Shown here: positions 18,483 to 25,747 of the stretch, in pieces
Position numbering within the stretch: the stretch's first letter is position 1
Layout: every line of letters starts with the position of its first letter
NCBI GenBank assembly: GCA_040757335.1
Contig: JBFLXB010000026.1
Location: forward strand, 1 to 51,846
Direction: 5' to 3'
Source of the DNA: Nitrospirota bacterium
Lineage (GTDB): Bacteria > Nitrospirota > Nitrospiria > 2-01-FULL-66-17
DNA length: 51,846 nucleotides
Notes under the pieces: model-generated
Databases searched by the model: none
What the model was told of the DNA's origin: nothing
The model's input: the letters and a program-made list of their open reading frames with translations, nothing else
Translations under genes and position numbers: made by a program

Positions 18483-19988
18483 ATGCGCACCCTTGCGGCC
18501 ATCGACGTCGGCGCCAATGCCATTCGGATGGCGGTGGCCACGCTCGACGACGCGGGTCGCCTCTCCATCATCGACCGCGTGCGGGAGCCGGTTCGGCTCG
18601 GCACCGACGTGTTCGCGTCCGGCTCCGTGTCCGAGGAGGCCATCGAGCGGGTGACCGACGCGTTCATCCGGCTCCGGGCGCTCGTGGATCGGCACGGGGC
18701 CACGCAGGTCAGGGCCGTGGGCACCAGCGCGCTCCGAGAGGCCGCCAACCAGGAACTGGTCCTGGATCGCGTGTTCCAGGCGTCGGGCATCGATGTCGAG
18801 GTGGTCAGTGCGGACGAAGAGGCGCGGCTGATCTTCCTGGGCGTGGCGTCGCGGGTCGACCTCACGGATCGCCGCGCCCTGATGATCGACATCGGCGGCG
18901 GGAGCGTGGAGATTTCGCTCGCCGCGGACGGGCGCCTGCTCTCCACCAGCAGCTTCAAGCTCGGCGCGGTCCGATTGCTGCAGGTGCTGGAGGAAAAGAA
19001 ATACGGCGAGCGGCAGTTCGGCCGCTTGGTGCACGGGTACGTGAGCGCGATCGAAAAGCTGCTGCGCCAGGAAATGGGGCAGCCGGTGGATCTGTGCGTG
19101 GGCACCGGCGGCAACATCGAGTCGTTGTGGGAGTTGTGCCGGTCCCTGTCCGGTGAAGACCGAGGCGGCGTGTTCAGCCAGGGAGAACTCGATACCGTCC
19201 TCAAGAAACTGCAGTCCTTGACCATCGCGGAGCGGATCCATGAGCTGGGCTTGCGTCCGGATCGCGCGGACGTCATTGTGCCGGCCGCGATCGTGCTCCA
19301 ACACGTGTTGGCCTTGGCCGGGACGGTCGACGTCATGGTCCCACAGGTGGGGCTCAGAGAAGGGCTCCTGGCGGACATGGCCTCGGCGTCGGACGGCAAG
19401 CGGCACGCGCCGCCGCGGGACCAGCTCATGAGCTGGGCGCTCCGGTTGGGGCGCAAGTACGCGTTCGACGAACCGCACGGCACCACGGTGGCCCGGCTGG
19501 CCGCCCAAATGTTCGACGCGACCAAGGCCGTCCATCACCTTGACGACGAGCACCGTTTGCTTCTAGAGCTGGCCGCGCTGCTGCACGACGTCGGCCATTT
19601 CATCAACGTGTCCGAGCACCACAAGCACACGTACTACCTGCTCACCGCGAACCCGATCTTGGGTCTGAGCGAGGCGCAGATGGCCGTGGTCGCCAACGTG
19701 GCGCGCTATCACCGCAAGTCGCCGCCCAAGCCGCATCATCGAGGCTACATGGCGTTGGGTCCCAAGGAGCGGGTCGCCACCTCGAAGCTGGCCGCGCTGC
19801 TGCGCGTGGCCGACGCGCTGGACACGCAACACAAGGGGAAGGTGACCGATCTGATGGTCGATTCCAACCGTCGACAACTCGTCATCCGCCTCAAAGGCGA
19901 CGGCGACCTGTTGCTGGAGAAGTGGAAGGTGATGAAGAAGGCGGGGATGTTCGAGGAAGTGTTCAGCCTCAAGTGCCTGGTGGAGTAG
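18483..19988 (+). CDS. ppx: exopolyphosphatase Ppx/GppA family with C-terminal HD domain
   Basis: This 501-residue protein has an N-terminal actin-like ATPase/phosphatase fold with DVGANAIRMAV (phosphate-1 motif), MIDIGGGSVEISL (phosphate-2 motif) and CVGTGGNIESL. From about residue 350 an HD-type domain follows, with ELAALLHDVGHFINVSEHHKHTYYL, as in the long Ppx/GppA enzymes. It should hydrolyse polyphosphate and/or pppGpp. An alternative GTG lies three bases upstream. It leads a cluster driven by a Pho-type promoter. Confidence 0.9.
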   Translation: MRTLAAIDVGANAIRMAVATLDDAGRLSIIDRVREPVRLGTDVFASGSVSEEAIERVTDAFIRLRALVDRHGATQVRAVGTSALREAANQELVLDRVFQASGIDVEVVSADEEARLIFLGVASRVDLTDRRALMIDIGGGSVEISLAADGRLLSTSSFKLGAVRLLQVLEEKKYGERQFGRLVHGYVSAIEKLLRQEMGQPVDLCVGTGGNIESLWELCRSLSGEDRGGVFSQGELDTVLKKLQSLTIAERIHELGLRPDRADVIVPAAIVLQHVLALAGTVDVMVPQVGLREGLLADMASASDGKRHAPPRDQLMSWALRLGRKYAFDEPHGTTVARLAAQMFDATKAVHHLDDEHRLLLELAALLHDVGHFINVSEHHKHTYYLLTANPILGLSEAQMAVVANVARYHRKSPPKPHHRGYMALGPKERVATSKLAALLRVADALDTQHKGKVTDLMVDSNRRQLVIRLKGDGDLLLEKWKVMKKAGMFEEVFSLKCLVE

Positions 19989-19992
19989 GTCC

Positions 19993-20682
19993 GTGACCTA
20001 CCGCGTAAACGACGACGAGATCACCGGAAAACTGATCGCGGTCGAAGGCCTCGACGGGTCCGGCAAGTCCACGCAGATCTATCTGCTCAAACGATGGCTC
20101 GATCTGGGCGGGTACAAGGTGGCGTTTACCGAGTGGAACTCGTCCTCGGTGGTCAAAGAAGCGACCAGCAAAGGCAAAAAGCGCCAGCTCCTAACCCCGA
20201 CCACGTTTTCGCTGATCCACAGCACGGATTTTGCGGACCGCTACGAGCGCCAGATCCTGCCCATGCTGCGCGCGGGGTTCCTGGTGTTGGCTGATCGGTA
20301 CATCTACACCGCGTTCGCGCGCGACGCGGTGCGAGGCTGCGACCGCACGTGGCTGCGCAGCCTCTACAGCTTTGCGCGGCCGCCGGATCTCACGTTCTTT
20401 TTCAACGTGCCGCTCGCCGTGGCGCTGCGACGCATTCTGGACGGCCGGCCGCAGTTGAAGTACCACGAAGCCGGCATGGATCTGGGCCTGTCGCCGGATC
20501 CGTACGAGAGTTTCAAACTGTTCCAAGGCCGCATCCACGACGAATACCTGCGCATGAGCCGGGAGTTCGGCTTCATCATGATCGAGGCCGGCCGCTCGCC
20601 CGAGGTCCAGCAGGACGAGGTGCGCCAGATCGTGCTCAAACACATCGACCTGCCGCGTTACAAATGGCGAGGACACCGATGA
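19993..20682 (+). CDS. thymidylate-kinase-like P-loop kinase, copy 1
   Basis: This 229-residue protein resembles dTMP kinases. It has Walker A EGLDGSGKST at about residue 20, the DRY motif LADRYIYTAFARD, and a C-terminal helical lid region. The start is a GTG, four bases after the ppx stop. It shares its layout with the next gene (DRYIYT, ARDxVRG), so the pair arose by duplication. In a polyphosphate cluster it may phosphorylate something other than dTMP, possibly using polyphosphate. That is inference, and an ordinary nucleotide kinase remains possible. Confidence 0.8.
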   Translation: MTYRVNDDEITGKLIAVEGLDGSGKSTQIYLLKRWLDLGGYKVAFTEWNSSSVVKEATSKGKKRQLLTPTTFSLIHSTDFADRYERQILPMLRAGFLVLADRYIYTAFARDAVRGCDRTWLRSLYSFARPPDLTFFFNVPLAVALRRILDGRPQLKYHEAGMDLGLSPDPYESFKLFQGRIHDEYLRMSREFGFIMIEAGRSPEVQQDEVRQIVLKHIDLPRYKWRGHR

Positions 20683-21401
20683 CCCGCAAGCGCTTCTACG
20701 GCCGCCGATTGCCGGGCGTGGATCCCCGCGGGCTGCGTGGCAAGTTGATCGTGATCGAGGGCGCGGACGGCTCGGGGCGGTCCACGCAAATCGGGCTCTT
20801 ACGCGATTGGCTGGAGCAGCGCGGGTACGCCACGGTGAACGTGGGGCTCAAGCGATCCATGCTGGTGGGCGAAGAGCTGGAGCGCGCCAAACAGGGCAAT
20901 GTCTTGAGCCCGCTCACGCTCAGCCTGTTTTACGCGACCGACTTCGTGGACCAGTTGGAGAACAAGATCATCCCCGGCCTGCGGTCGGGATTCGTGGTGC
21001 TGGCCGATCGCTACATCTACACGTTGATGGCGCGCGACATCGTGCGCGGCGCGGACCCGGCGTGGATCAAAGAGGTCTACAGCATCGCGTTGGTTCCGGA
21101 CGCGGTGTTCTATCTCTGGGTGCCGCCGCGCGTCCTGGCGCAGCGCAACCTGCTCAAGAACGCGGCGCTCGACTACTGGGAGTCCGGCATGGATATTCGC
21201 CGCAAGGGCGACATGTTCGAATGTTTCATCCGCTACCAGCTCCAGATCCAAAAGCACTTTCGCGCCATGCAGGCCACCTACGGGTTCCACACCATCAACG
21301 GGAATCGCTCTCCCCAGATGATCGCGCAAGTGCTCCGGACCAAGATCGATGCGGTGCTCCAACCCGCCGGGGCCGGCTCGGTTGAAGGCGTTCTACGATG
21401 A
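20679..21401 (+). CDS. thymidylate-kinase-like P-loop kinase, copy 2
   Basis: This 240-residue paralogue of the preceding gene has Walker A EGADGSGRST near residue 26 (Arg in place of the usual Lys in the P-loop) and DRYIYTLMARDIVRG. Its start overlaps the stop of copy 1 (ATGA). The GR substitution in the P-loop is unusual and might reduce or alter ATP binding, so a regulatory or heterodimer role is possible. It overlaps the next small gene by four bases. Confidence 0.8.
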   Translation: MTRKRFYGRRLPGVDPRGLRGKLIVIEGADGSGRSTQIGLLRDWLEQRGYATVNVGLKRSMLVGEELERAKQGNVLSPLTLSLFYATDFVDQLENKIIPGLRSGFVVLADRYIYTLMARDIVRGADPAWIKEVYSIALVPDAVFYLWVPPRVLAQRNLLKNAALDYWESGMDIRRKGDMFECFIRYQLQIQKHFRAMQATYGFHTINGNRSPQMIAQVLRTKIDAVLQPAGAGSVEGVLR

Positions 21402-21781
21402 AGGCGTCGGGTCGGGACGGCGGCCGGAGGGCCGCCAAGGTTCGGCGGGCGGCCTCGGGTCGCCTCACCGCCCCGCAACGCGACGTGCTCCTGCGGCTGG
21501 ACCACCTGCGCTCGATGGCGCGCGAGATCGCCAGGTCGTATCTCGCCAACATCGAGCACGACATTATCGAAATCCGCGAGACGGTCGGGAGCACCAAGAC
21601 CCCGGACGGGTACAAGGCCACGTTCCGCGCGATCGGCCGAATGGGCGAGGTGTTGGACGACCTGACCCTCAAGCCGCACAAGGGCCGGCGCAGCGACCTG
21701 AAGAAAGTGGAGAAGACGATTCGGACGCTTCAACGCGTGATCGCGAAACAGGATGCCGCGGACCCGGGGAGCCGCCGGTGA
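21398..21781 (+). CDS. small helical protein of the ppx cluster, unknown
   Basis: This is a 127-residue basic, mostly helical protein with an Arg/Lys-rich N-terminus (GRRAAKVRRAASGR) and a core with heptad-like spacing (LLRLDHLRSMAREIARSYLANI). It has no signal or membrane segment. I do not recognise a family. It overlaps the kinase-like gene by four bases, so it is translated together with it. It may be a partner of the kinases or of SixA. Confidence 0.65.
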   Translation: MKASGRDGGRRAAKVRRAASGRLTAPQRDVLLRLDHLRSMAREIARSYLANIEHDIIEIRETVGSTKTPDGYKATFRAIGRMGEVLDDLTLKPHKGRRSDLKKVEKTIRTLQRVIAKQDAADPGSRR

Positions 21782-21835
21782 ACGAGCCGCGGCTGCGCGC
21801 GCTCACCGACTCGGCTTCGGCAGCCTGCTGACGAC

Positions 21836-22378
21836 ATGGACCTGTACCTGCTTCGCCACGGCGTCGCGGTCCCGAGAGGCACGCGGGGATACGCCAATGA
21901 TCGAACCCGGCCGCTCACGCCGGAAGGGCGGCGTCGCTTGGCAGCCGTCGCGCTCGGCATGCGGACGCTGGGGCTCAAGTTCGACGCGATTTTCTCGAGT
22001 CCCTACGTGCGCGCGCGGGAGACCGCGGAGGTGGTGGCGAGGCGCCTGGACATGGACCGCCACGTGGCCACCTCGCCGCTCCTGGCGCCGGACGCGGACA
22101 TGGCGCGGCTCTTGTCGGAGATCGACACCATGGTCAGCCGGGCCTCGGCACGTGTGTTGTTGGTGGGGCACGAGCCGGATCTCAGTCGGTTGGCCTCCAC
22201 TCTGGTATTCGGCGACGACGGCGGGTTGATCAAGCTGCGCAAAGGGGGCCTCATCAAACTGAGCGTCGATGAGTGGCAGCGGGGTCGCCGCGCGCGCCTC
22301 GAATTCTGTCTGACTCCGGAGCAACTCAGGCTGTTGGGATCGACCACCGGATCACACGAAGACCTGGAGGGACTCTGA
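21836..22378 (+). CDS. sixA: phosphohistidine phosphatase SixA-like
   Basis: This 180-residue histidine-phosphatase (phosphoglycerate-mutase fold) protein begins MDLYLLRHGVAVP, giving the catalytic RHG with His8. The later VLLVGHEPDLSRL carries the second active-site His. The length and NDRTRPLTPEG motif match SixA, which removes phosphate from phosphohistidine in signalling proteins. It sits in the Pho-driven cluster, and its stop overlaps the start of the DUF3562 gene (TGATG). Confidence 0.88.
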   Translation: MDLYLLRHGVAVPRGTRGYANDRTRPLTPEGRRRLAAVALGMRTLGLKFDAIFSSPYVRARETAEVVARRLDMDRHVATSPLLAPDADMARLLSEIDTMVSRASARVLLVGHEPDLSRLASTLVFGDDGGLIKLRKGGLIKLSVDEWQRGRRARLEFCLTPEQLRLLGSTTGSHEDLEGL

Positions 22379-22602
22379 TGGACGCGGGAACGCTGTATGA
22401 GAATGAGGAGGAGCGTCGGCAACATTGGCGGGCCATCGAAAGCGTGGCGCGTGACGTGCAACGCCCGATCGAAGAAATCCAACCGCTCTACGAATCCGAG
22501 TTGGCCGAGCTGCGCAGGGAAGCGCGCGTCAAGGACTTCTTGAGCGTGTTGGCGTGCCGGTACGTGCGATTGGCCCTCAAGCAAGGTCAACACTGGCACT
22601 GA
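22378..22602 (+). CDS. DUF3562 family small protein
   Basis: This 74-residue acidic helical protein has the DUF3562-like pattern AIESVARDVQRPIEEIQPLYESELAEL and a C-terminal VKDFLSVLACRYVRLAL. Function is unknown in this family. Its ATG overlaps the sixA stop, and no longer start fits. It is the last gene of the ppx cluster, 20 bases before the next Pho array. Confidence 0.75.
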   Translation: MDAGTLYENEEERRQHWRAIESVARDVQRPIEEIQPLYESELAELRREARVKDFLSVLACRYVRLALKQGQHWH

Positions 22603-22622
22603 GGTCTTGCGATCGGCCCGGA

Positions 22623-22676
22623 TTTACAAAGAATTAACACAGCGATAACGTTCGGGAAATTCGGGTCTGGTAGCGT
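22623..22676 (+). promoter_or_regulatory. Pho-box-type promoter of the phoB-like gene
   Basis: TTTAC (22623), TTAAC (22634), ATAAC (22645) and GAAAT (22656) lie at 11 bp, with TAGCGT at 22671. It is nearly a copy of the ppx promoter at 18169, which points to autoregulation by the encoded response regulator. Confidence 0.75.
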
Positions 22677-22754
22677 CGCACTGTCTATCGCCACGGGCAA
22701 CGGGCCCATACGATTGGCGATGCCCCACTCGATCTCGGGGTCGGTGAAACGCGC

Positions 22755-23459
22755 GTGAAGAAATCGGTCCTCTTGGTCGAAGACGACCCGGATATCGTCC
22801 GGCTGGTGACGCACTACCTGGAAAAGGACGGTTTTCAAGTCCAGGCGGCACCGACCGGACCGCAAGGTCTGGGGGCGGTCCGCAAGCGCAGACCGGATGC
22901 GGTCATCCTGGATTTAATGTTGCCCGACATGGACGGGTACGAGGTGTGCAAACGGCTGCGGTCCGATCCGGCCACCGCCACGGTGCCGATCATGATGCTC
23001 ACGGCCAAGGGCGATGAGACCGCGCGAGTGGTGGGACTGGAGATCGGGGCGGACGATTATGTCACCAAACCATTCAGTCCCAAGGAAGTGGTGGCCCGGC
23101 TTCGCGCGCTGCTTCGCCGGTCGGCCCCGCCGCCGTCGCCTGCGGGCCAGCGCCTGGTTTATCGCGATCTGGTCCTCGACGTCCCGCGCCACGAAGTGCT
23201 GGCGGGGGATCGGTCCGTGTCGCTGACAGCCAAGGAATTCGCCTTGCTGCGGTACTTTTTGATGCACCCCGGCATCCTCGCGACCCGCGACGCGCTCCTC
23301 GAATCGGTCTGGGGCGAGACCACGTACGTGGGCAGTCGCACCGTGGACGTGCACATCCGACGACTCCGCGAAAAGATCCCGATGCTGGCGGCCGCGATCA
23401 TCACCGTCAAACCGTTCGGGTACAAGCTTCGCGACCCCAAGAGCGACGACGAGGACTGA
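22755..23459 (+). CDS. phoB: PhoB-like response regulator (OmpR family)
   Basis: This 234-residue OmpR-family regulator has a receiver domain with acidic residues E9, D10 and D11, phosphorylation site D53 (VILDLMLPD), and the Lys of TKPFSP. The C-terminal winged helix (about residues 135-230) includes LTAKEFALLRYFL and RTVDVHIRRLREKI. It should bind the 11-bp repeats and switch on phosphate genes. The start is a GTG at 22755, about 75 bases after its own -10. No sensor kinase is adjacent, so the cognate PhoR is elsewhere. Confidence 0.88.
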   Translation: MKKSVLLVEDDPDIVRLVTHYLEKDGFQVQAAPTGPQGLGAVRKRRPDAVILDLMLPDMDGYEVCKRLRSDPATATVPIMMLTAKGDETARVVGLEIGADDYVTKPFSPKEVVARLRALLRRSAPPPSPAGQRLVYRDLVLDVPRHEVLAGDRSVSLTAKEFALLRYFLMHPGILATRDALLESVWGETTYVGSRTVDVHIRRLREKIPMLAAAIITVKPFGYKLRDPKSDDED

Positions 23460-23533
23460 CCGCCCCGTCGTGATCGGACAGGGTTCACAACCGGTCGGCG
23501 TTGCGTGAAGACCGAGGATGTTGCGGGTAGGCG

Positions 23534-23950
23534 ATGAAGACCGTGCTGTTCGTGTGCGTTGAAAACTCGTGCCGAAGTCAGATGGCCGAGGCGTTCGCCA
23601 GCATGCTCGGGCCGGGCGTCATCCAGGCCTACAGCAGCGGGTCGCGCCCATCGGGCAAGGTGAACGAGAAAGCGATCGCGTCGATGAAGGAAGTGGGCTA
23701 CGACCTGTCGAATCACCGGTCGAAATCACTGGCCGACGTTCCCACCATCGAATACGACGCGGTGGTGACCATGGGCTGCGGGGACGAGTGTCAGGCGATA
23801 CCAGCGAAACGAAGGCTGGAGTGGGATATTCCGGACCCCAAGCAGTTGGATGCGAAGCGGTTCGGCGAAGTGAGAGACCTGATCAAACACAAGGTTCAGC
23901 GCCTGATCGACGACATCCGCGGCCCCTCCCGGAAATTTACGCTACCGTAA
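23534..23950 (+). CDS. arsC: ArsC-type arsenate reductase / low-molecular-weight phosphatase fold
   Basis: This 138-residue protein has the P-loop CVENSCRSQMAE (Cys8 to Arg14, CX5R) and a later MGCGDEC pair of Cys, the three-Cys layout of thioredoxin-linked arsenate reductases, plus the general acid Asp in WDIPDPK. It would reduce arsenate to arsenite. Arsenate enters through phosphate transporters, so a place beside the phosphate genes makes sense. It lies 74 bases after the phoB-like gene, with no Pho array of its own, so it may be read through from it. Confidence 0.85.
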   Translation: MKTVLFVCVENSCRSQMAEAFASMLGPGVIQAYSSGSRPSGKVNEKAIASMKEVGYDLSNHRSKSLADVPTIEYDAVVTMGCGDECQAIPAKRRLEWDIPDPKQLDAKRFGEVRDLIKHKVQRLIDDIRGPSRKFTLP

Positions 23951-23989
23951 ACCACGCTTGATCCGCTGGTAACGCGGCCCCGGTACGCT
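23936..23989 (+). promoter_or_regulatory. Pho-box-type promoter of the broken glycosyltransferase gene
   Basis: TTTAC (23936), GTAAA (23947), TTGAT (23958) and GTAAC (23969) are spaced at 11 bp, and TACGCT starts at 23984. It overlaps the end of the arsC-like gene. The start codon downstream is at 24030. Confidence 0.68.
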
Positions 23990-24029
23990 TTGCCCTGATG
24001 ATCCGCTGGGGCGATGCCGGGGACGTCGC

Positions 24030-24320
24030 GTGAAGATCCTCTACGGAGTTCAGGCCACGGGCAACGGCCACCTCACGCGTTCGCGCGAGGTGGTGGCTGC
24101 GCTGCGCCGGGCCGGGCACCACGTGGACGTCTTATTGAGCGGCCGCCCGCCCGAGAAGTTGTGGGGCGTGGAGGACCTGCAGCCGTTCCAGGTGAGACAG
24201 GGCCTCACGTTCGCGGTGGACCGCGGGCGTATTGATCCGTGGGCCACGGCTCGCGGTCTGGATCCAATCGCCTTCTATCGGGACATCCGGGCCTTTGACG
24301 CGAGCGGAGTGGACGTCGAA
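24030..24320 (+). pseudogene. truncated glycosyltransferase (MJ1255/TIGR00661-like), N-terminal part only
   Basis: The reading MKILYGVQATGNGHLTR through FYRDIRAFDASG matches the N-terminus of the MJ1255-like glycosyltransferases, which are normally well over 300 residues. Here the match stops after about 95 residues and the frame ends at 24335. From about 24313-24320 on, the sequence is the reverse strand of a PAP2 gene. The start has a good upstream Pho-type promoter. The intact enzyme would use a nucleotide sugar on a lipid. Whether the break is a deletion or an assembly join cannot be decided here. Confidence 0.75.
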
Positions 24321-24725
24321 CGCGATCACCAATAACAGCGGCATCACCGACGGCCAGACTGCGGCTTCGAGCACGGTGGCGGCGGCGAACGCGTTCATCG
24401 AGTGCCCGGACGGGAACGAGTAGTAGTCACGCGCCGAGGCCGGCGCGTGCAGATCACGATGCGCGTGGCAGGGCCGCTCCCGCCCGGTGGTTCGTTTCAT
24501 CACCACAAATACCAGATTCGCGGCGCCACACGCGACCGCGCCCGCGACGAACACGCGGAGCGATCTCGCCTGCAGCGCGGCCAGCGCGACCGCTCCCCAC
24601 AGCCACCCATCGCCCACGCGGGTGAACCCGATCATGACCGCGTCCACCCACGCTGCGTGCGTCTCGGGCACGAGGCGCCGGATCAGCGAGGCTTCCCAGT
24701 GGTTCAAGCGGGAGATCAGTTCCAT
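24314..24725 (-). pseudogene. truncated PAP2-family phosphatase, C-terminal motif missing
   Basis: From the start at 24725 the protein has the PAP2 motifs MKRTTGRERP (KX6RP type) and FPSGHSMNAFAAA (PSGH), with membrane helices around VFVAGAVACGAANLVFVVM and PLLLVIAF. The expected third motif (SRX5HX3D), which holds the catalytic His, is absent. The sequence leaves the family at about 24313-24320, where it meets the glycosyltransferase on the other strand, and the open frame only continues as its reverse complement. A Pho-type promoter lies at 24744-24797. The intact enzyme would dephosphorylate phosphatidic acid or a similar lipid phosphate. Confidence 0.78.
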
Positions 24726-24743
24726 CAGTCGTCTCCGCGTCTC

Positions 24744-24797
24744 ACCATACCCGATGGGTGTAAACGCTCGATCAACCGGACGTTACGCCTGGGTCAA
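24744..24797 (-). promoter_or_regulatory. Pho-box-type promoter of the PAP2 gene
   Basis: On the minus strand TTGAC (24797), GTAAC (24786), TTGAT (24775) and TTTAC (24764) lie at exactly 11 bp. TATGGT begins at 24749, 15 bases after the start of the fourth repeat. It is divergent from the next array, with 39 bp between them. Confidence 0.7.
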
Positions 24798-24836
24798 ATC
24801 TTGGAGGATCAAGTCCGGAAGGCGGAGGGATCGAAC

Positions 24837-24890
24837 TTAACCCGTTTGTAACCGCTCTTTGAATGACGCGCAATGCACGTCCGCTACGAT
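24837..24890 (+). promoter_or_regulatory. Pho-box-type promoter of the second response regulator
   Basis: TTAAC (24837), GTAAC (24848), TTGAA (24859) and GCAAT (24870) lie at 11 bp, with TACGAT starting at 24885. The predicted transcript begins near 24897, close to the GTG at 24911. Confidence 0.7.
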
Positions 24891-24910
24891 GCCATCCGCG
24901 GCCATGATCG

Positions 24911-25665
24911 GTGGGTGACGTGGAGCCGGGCGCGGAAGGAGCCATTGACAGCCAGACCATCCTGCTGATCGAGGACGATCAGGACATCGCCCGATTGATC
25001 GAGCGCGAGCTGGTGGGCCATCACTACCGCGTGGAGCGATTCGAGAACGCGCAGGCGAGCCTTCGCAGAGCGCGCCGCCCTGACGTCGACCTGATCGTGC
25101 TCGACCTGCTGCTGCCCGACATGCACGGGTTCGAGGTGTGCCAGCGGCTTCGCAGCGAAGAGGCTACGGCCGCGGTGCCGATCGTGGTGGTGACGGCTCT
25201 GGCGGACGAAGCGCACCGCGTGCGCGGCTTCGAGGTGGGCGCCGACGACTATGTGACCAAGCCGTTTTCCGTGCGCGAGCTGGTCACCCGGGTGCGCGCC
25301 TTGCTGCGACGCGCGGCCATGGGCCGACGGCCGGCCCAAGAAACGCGGGGGGACCTGTGCATCGACCGTCGGCGCCACGAGGTCACCATCCGCGGCGAGG
25401 CTATCACCCTGACGCCCACGGAATTCACCCTGCTCGACTTCTTCGCCAAACACCCTGATCGGTCTTCAGCCGGGACGAGCTGCTCACCCATCTATGGGGC
25501 GAAGAATCCGTCATCTTGGAGCACAACCTCGACGTCCACATCTGTTCGCTCCGCCGCAAAATCGAGCGCGACCCCAAACATCCGACGTTGCTGGTGACCA
25601 TTCGCAACGTGGGCTTCAAGCTGGTGGACGGGGGCGGAACCGCGCTGGTGTCGCCGGTCAGCTAA
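24911..25665 (+). pseudogene. second PhoB-like response regulator, frameshifted in the DNA-binding domain
   Basis: The receiver domain is complete (IEDDQD, phosphorylation Asp at about residue 65 in VLDLLLPDMHG, TKPFSV), and the winged helix begins with LTPTEFTLLDFFAKHPD. There the frame breaks: the open reading ends at 25597 with a nonsense tail. In the +1 frame, from about 25463 to the TAA at 25665, the expected end continues (FSRDELLTHLWGEE, LDVHICSLRRKIERDP, VGFKLVDGG). One base near 25461-25464 therefore appears to be missing, by mutation or sequencing error. The start is uncertain: GTG 24911 has no site, while an in-frame ATT at 24944 follows GGAAGGAG. Confidence 0.82.
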
Positions 25666-25747
25666 ACGCGGCCTACAATCTTGCAAAACCGCGCCCGCGG
25701 GTGTTAGAACCGGTACAATCCTGTCGCCTGGACCGCGAGGACGCTCG

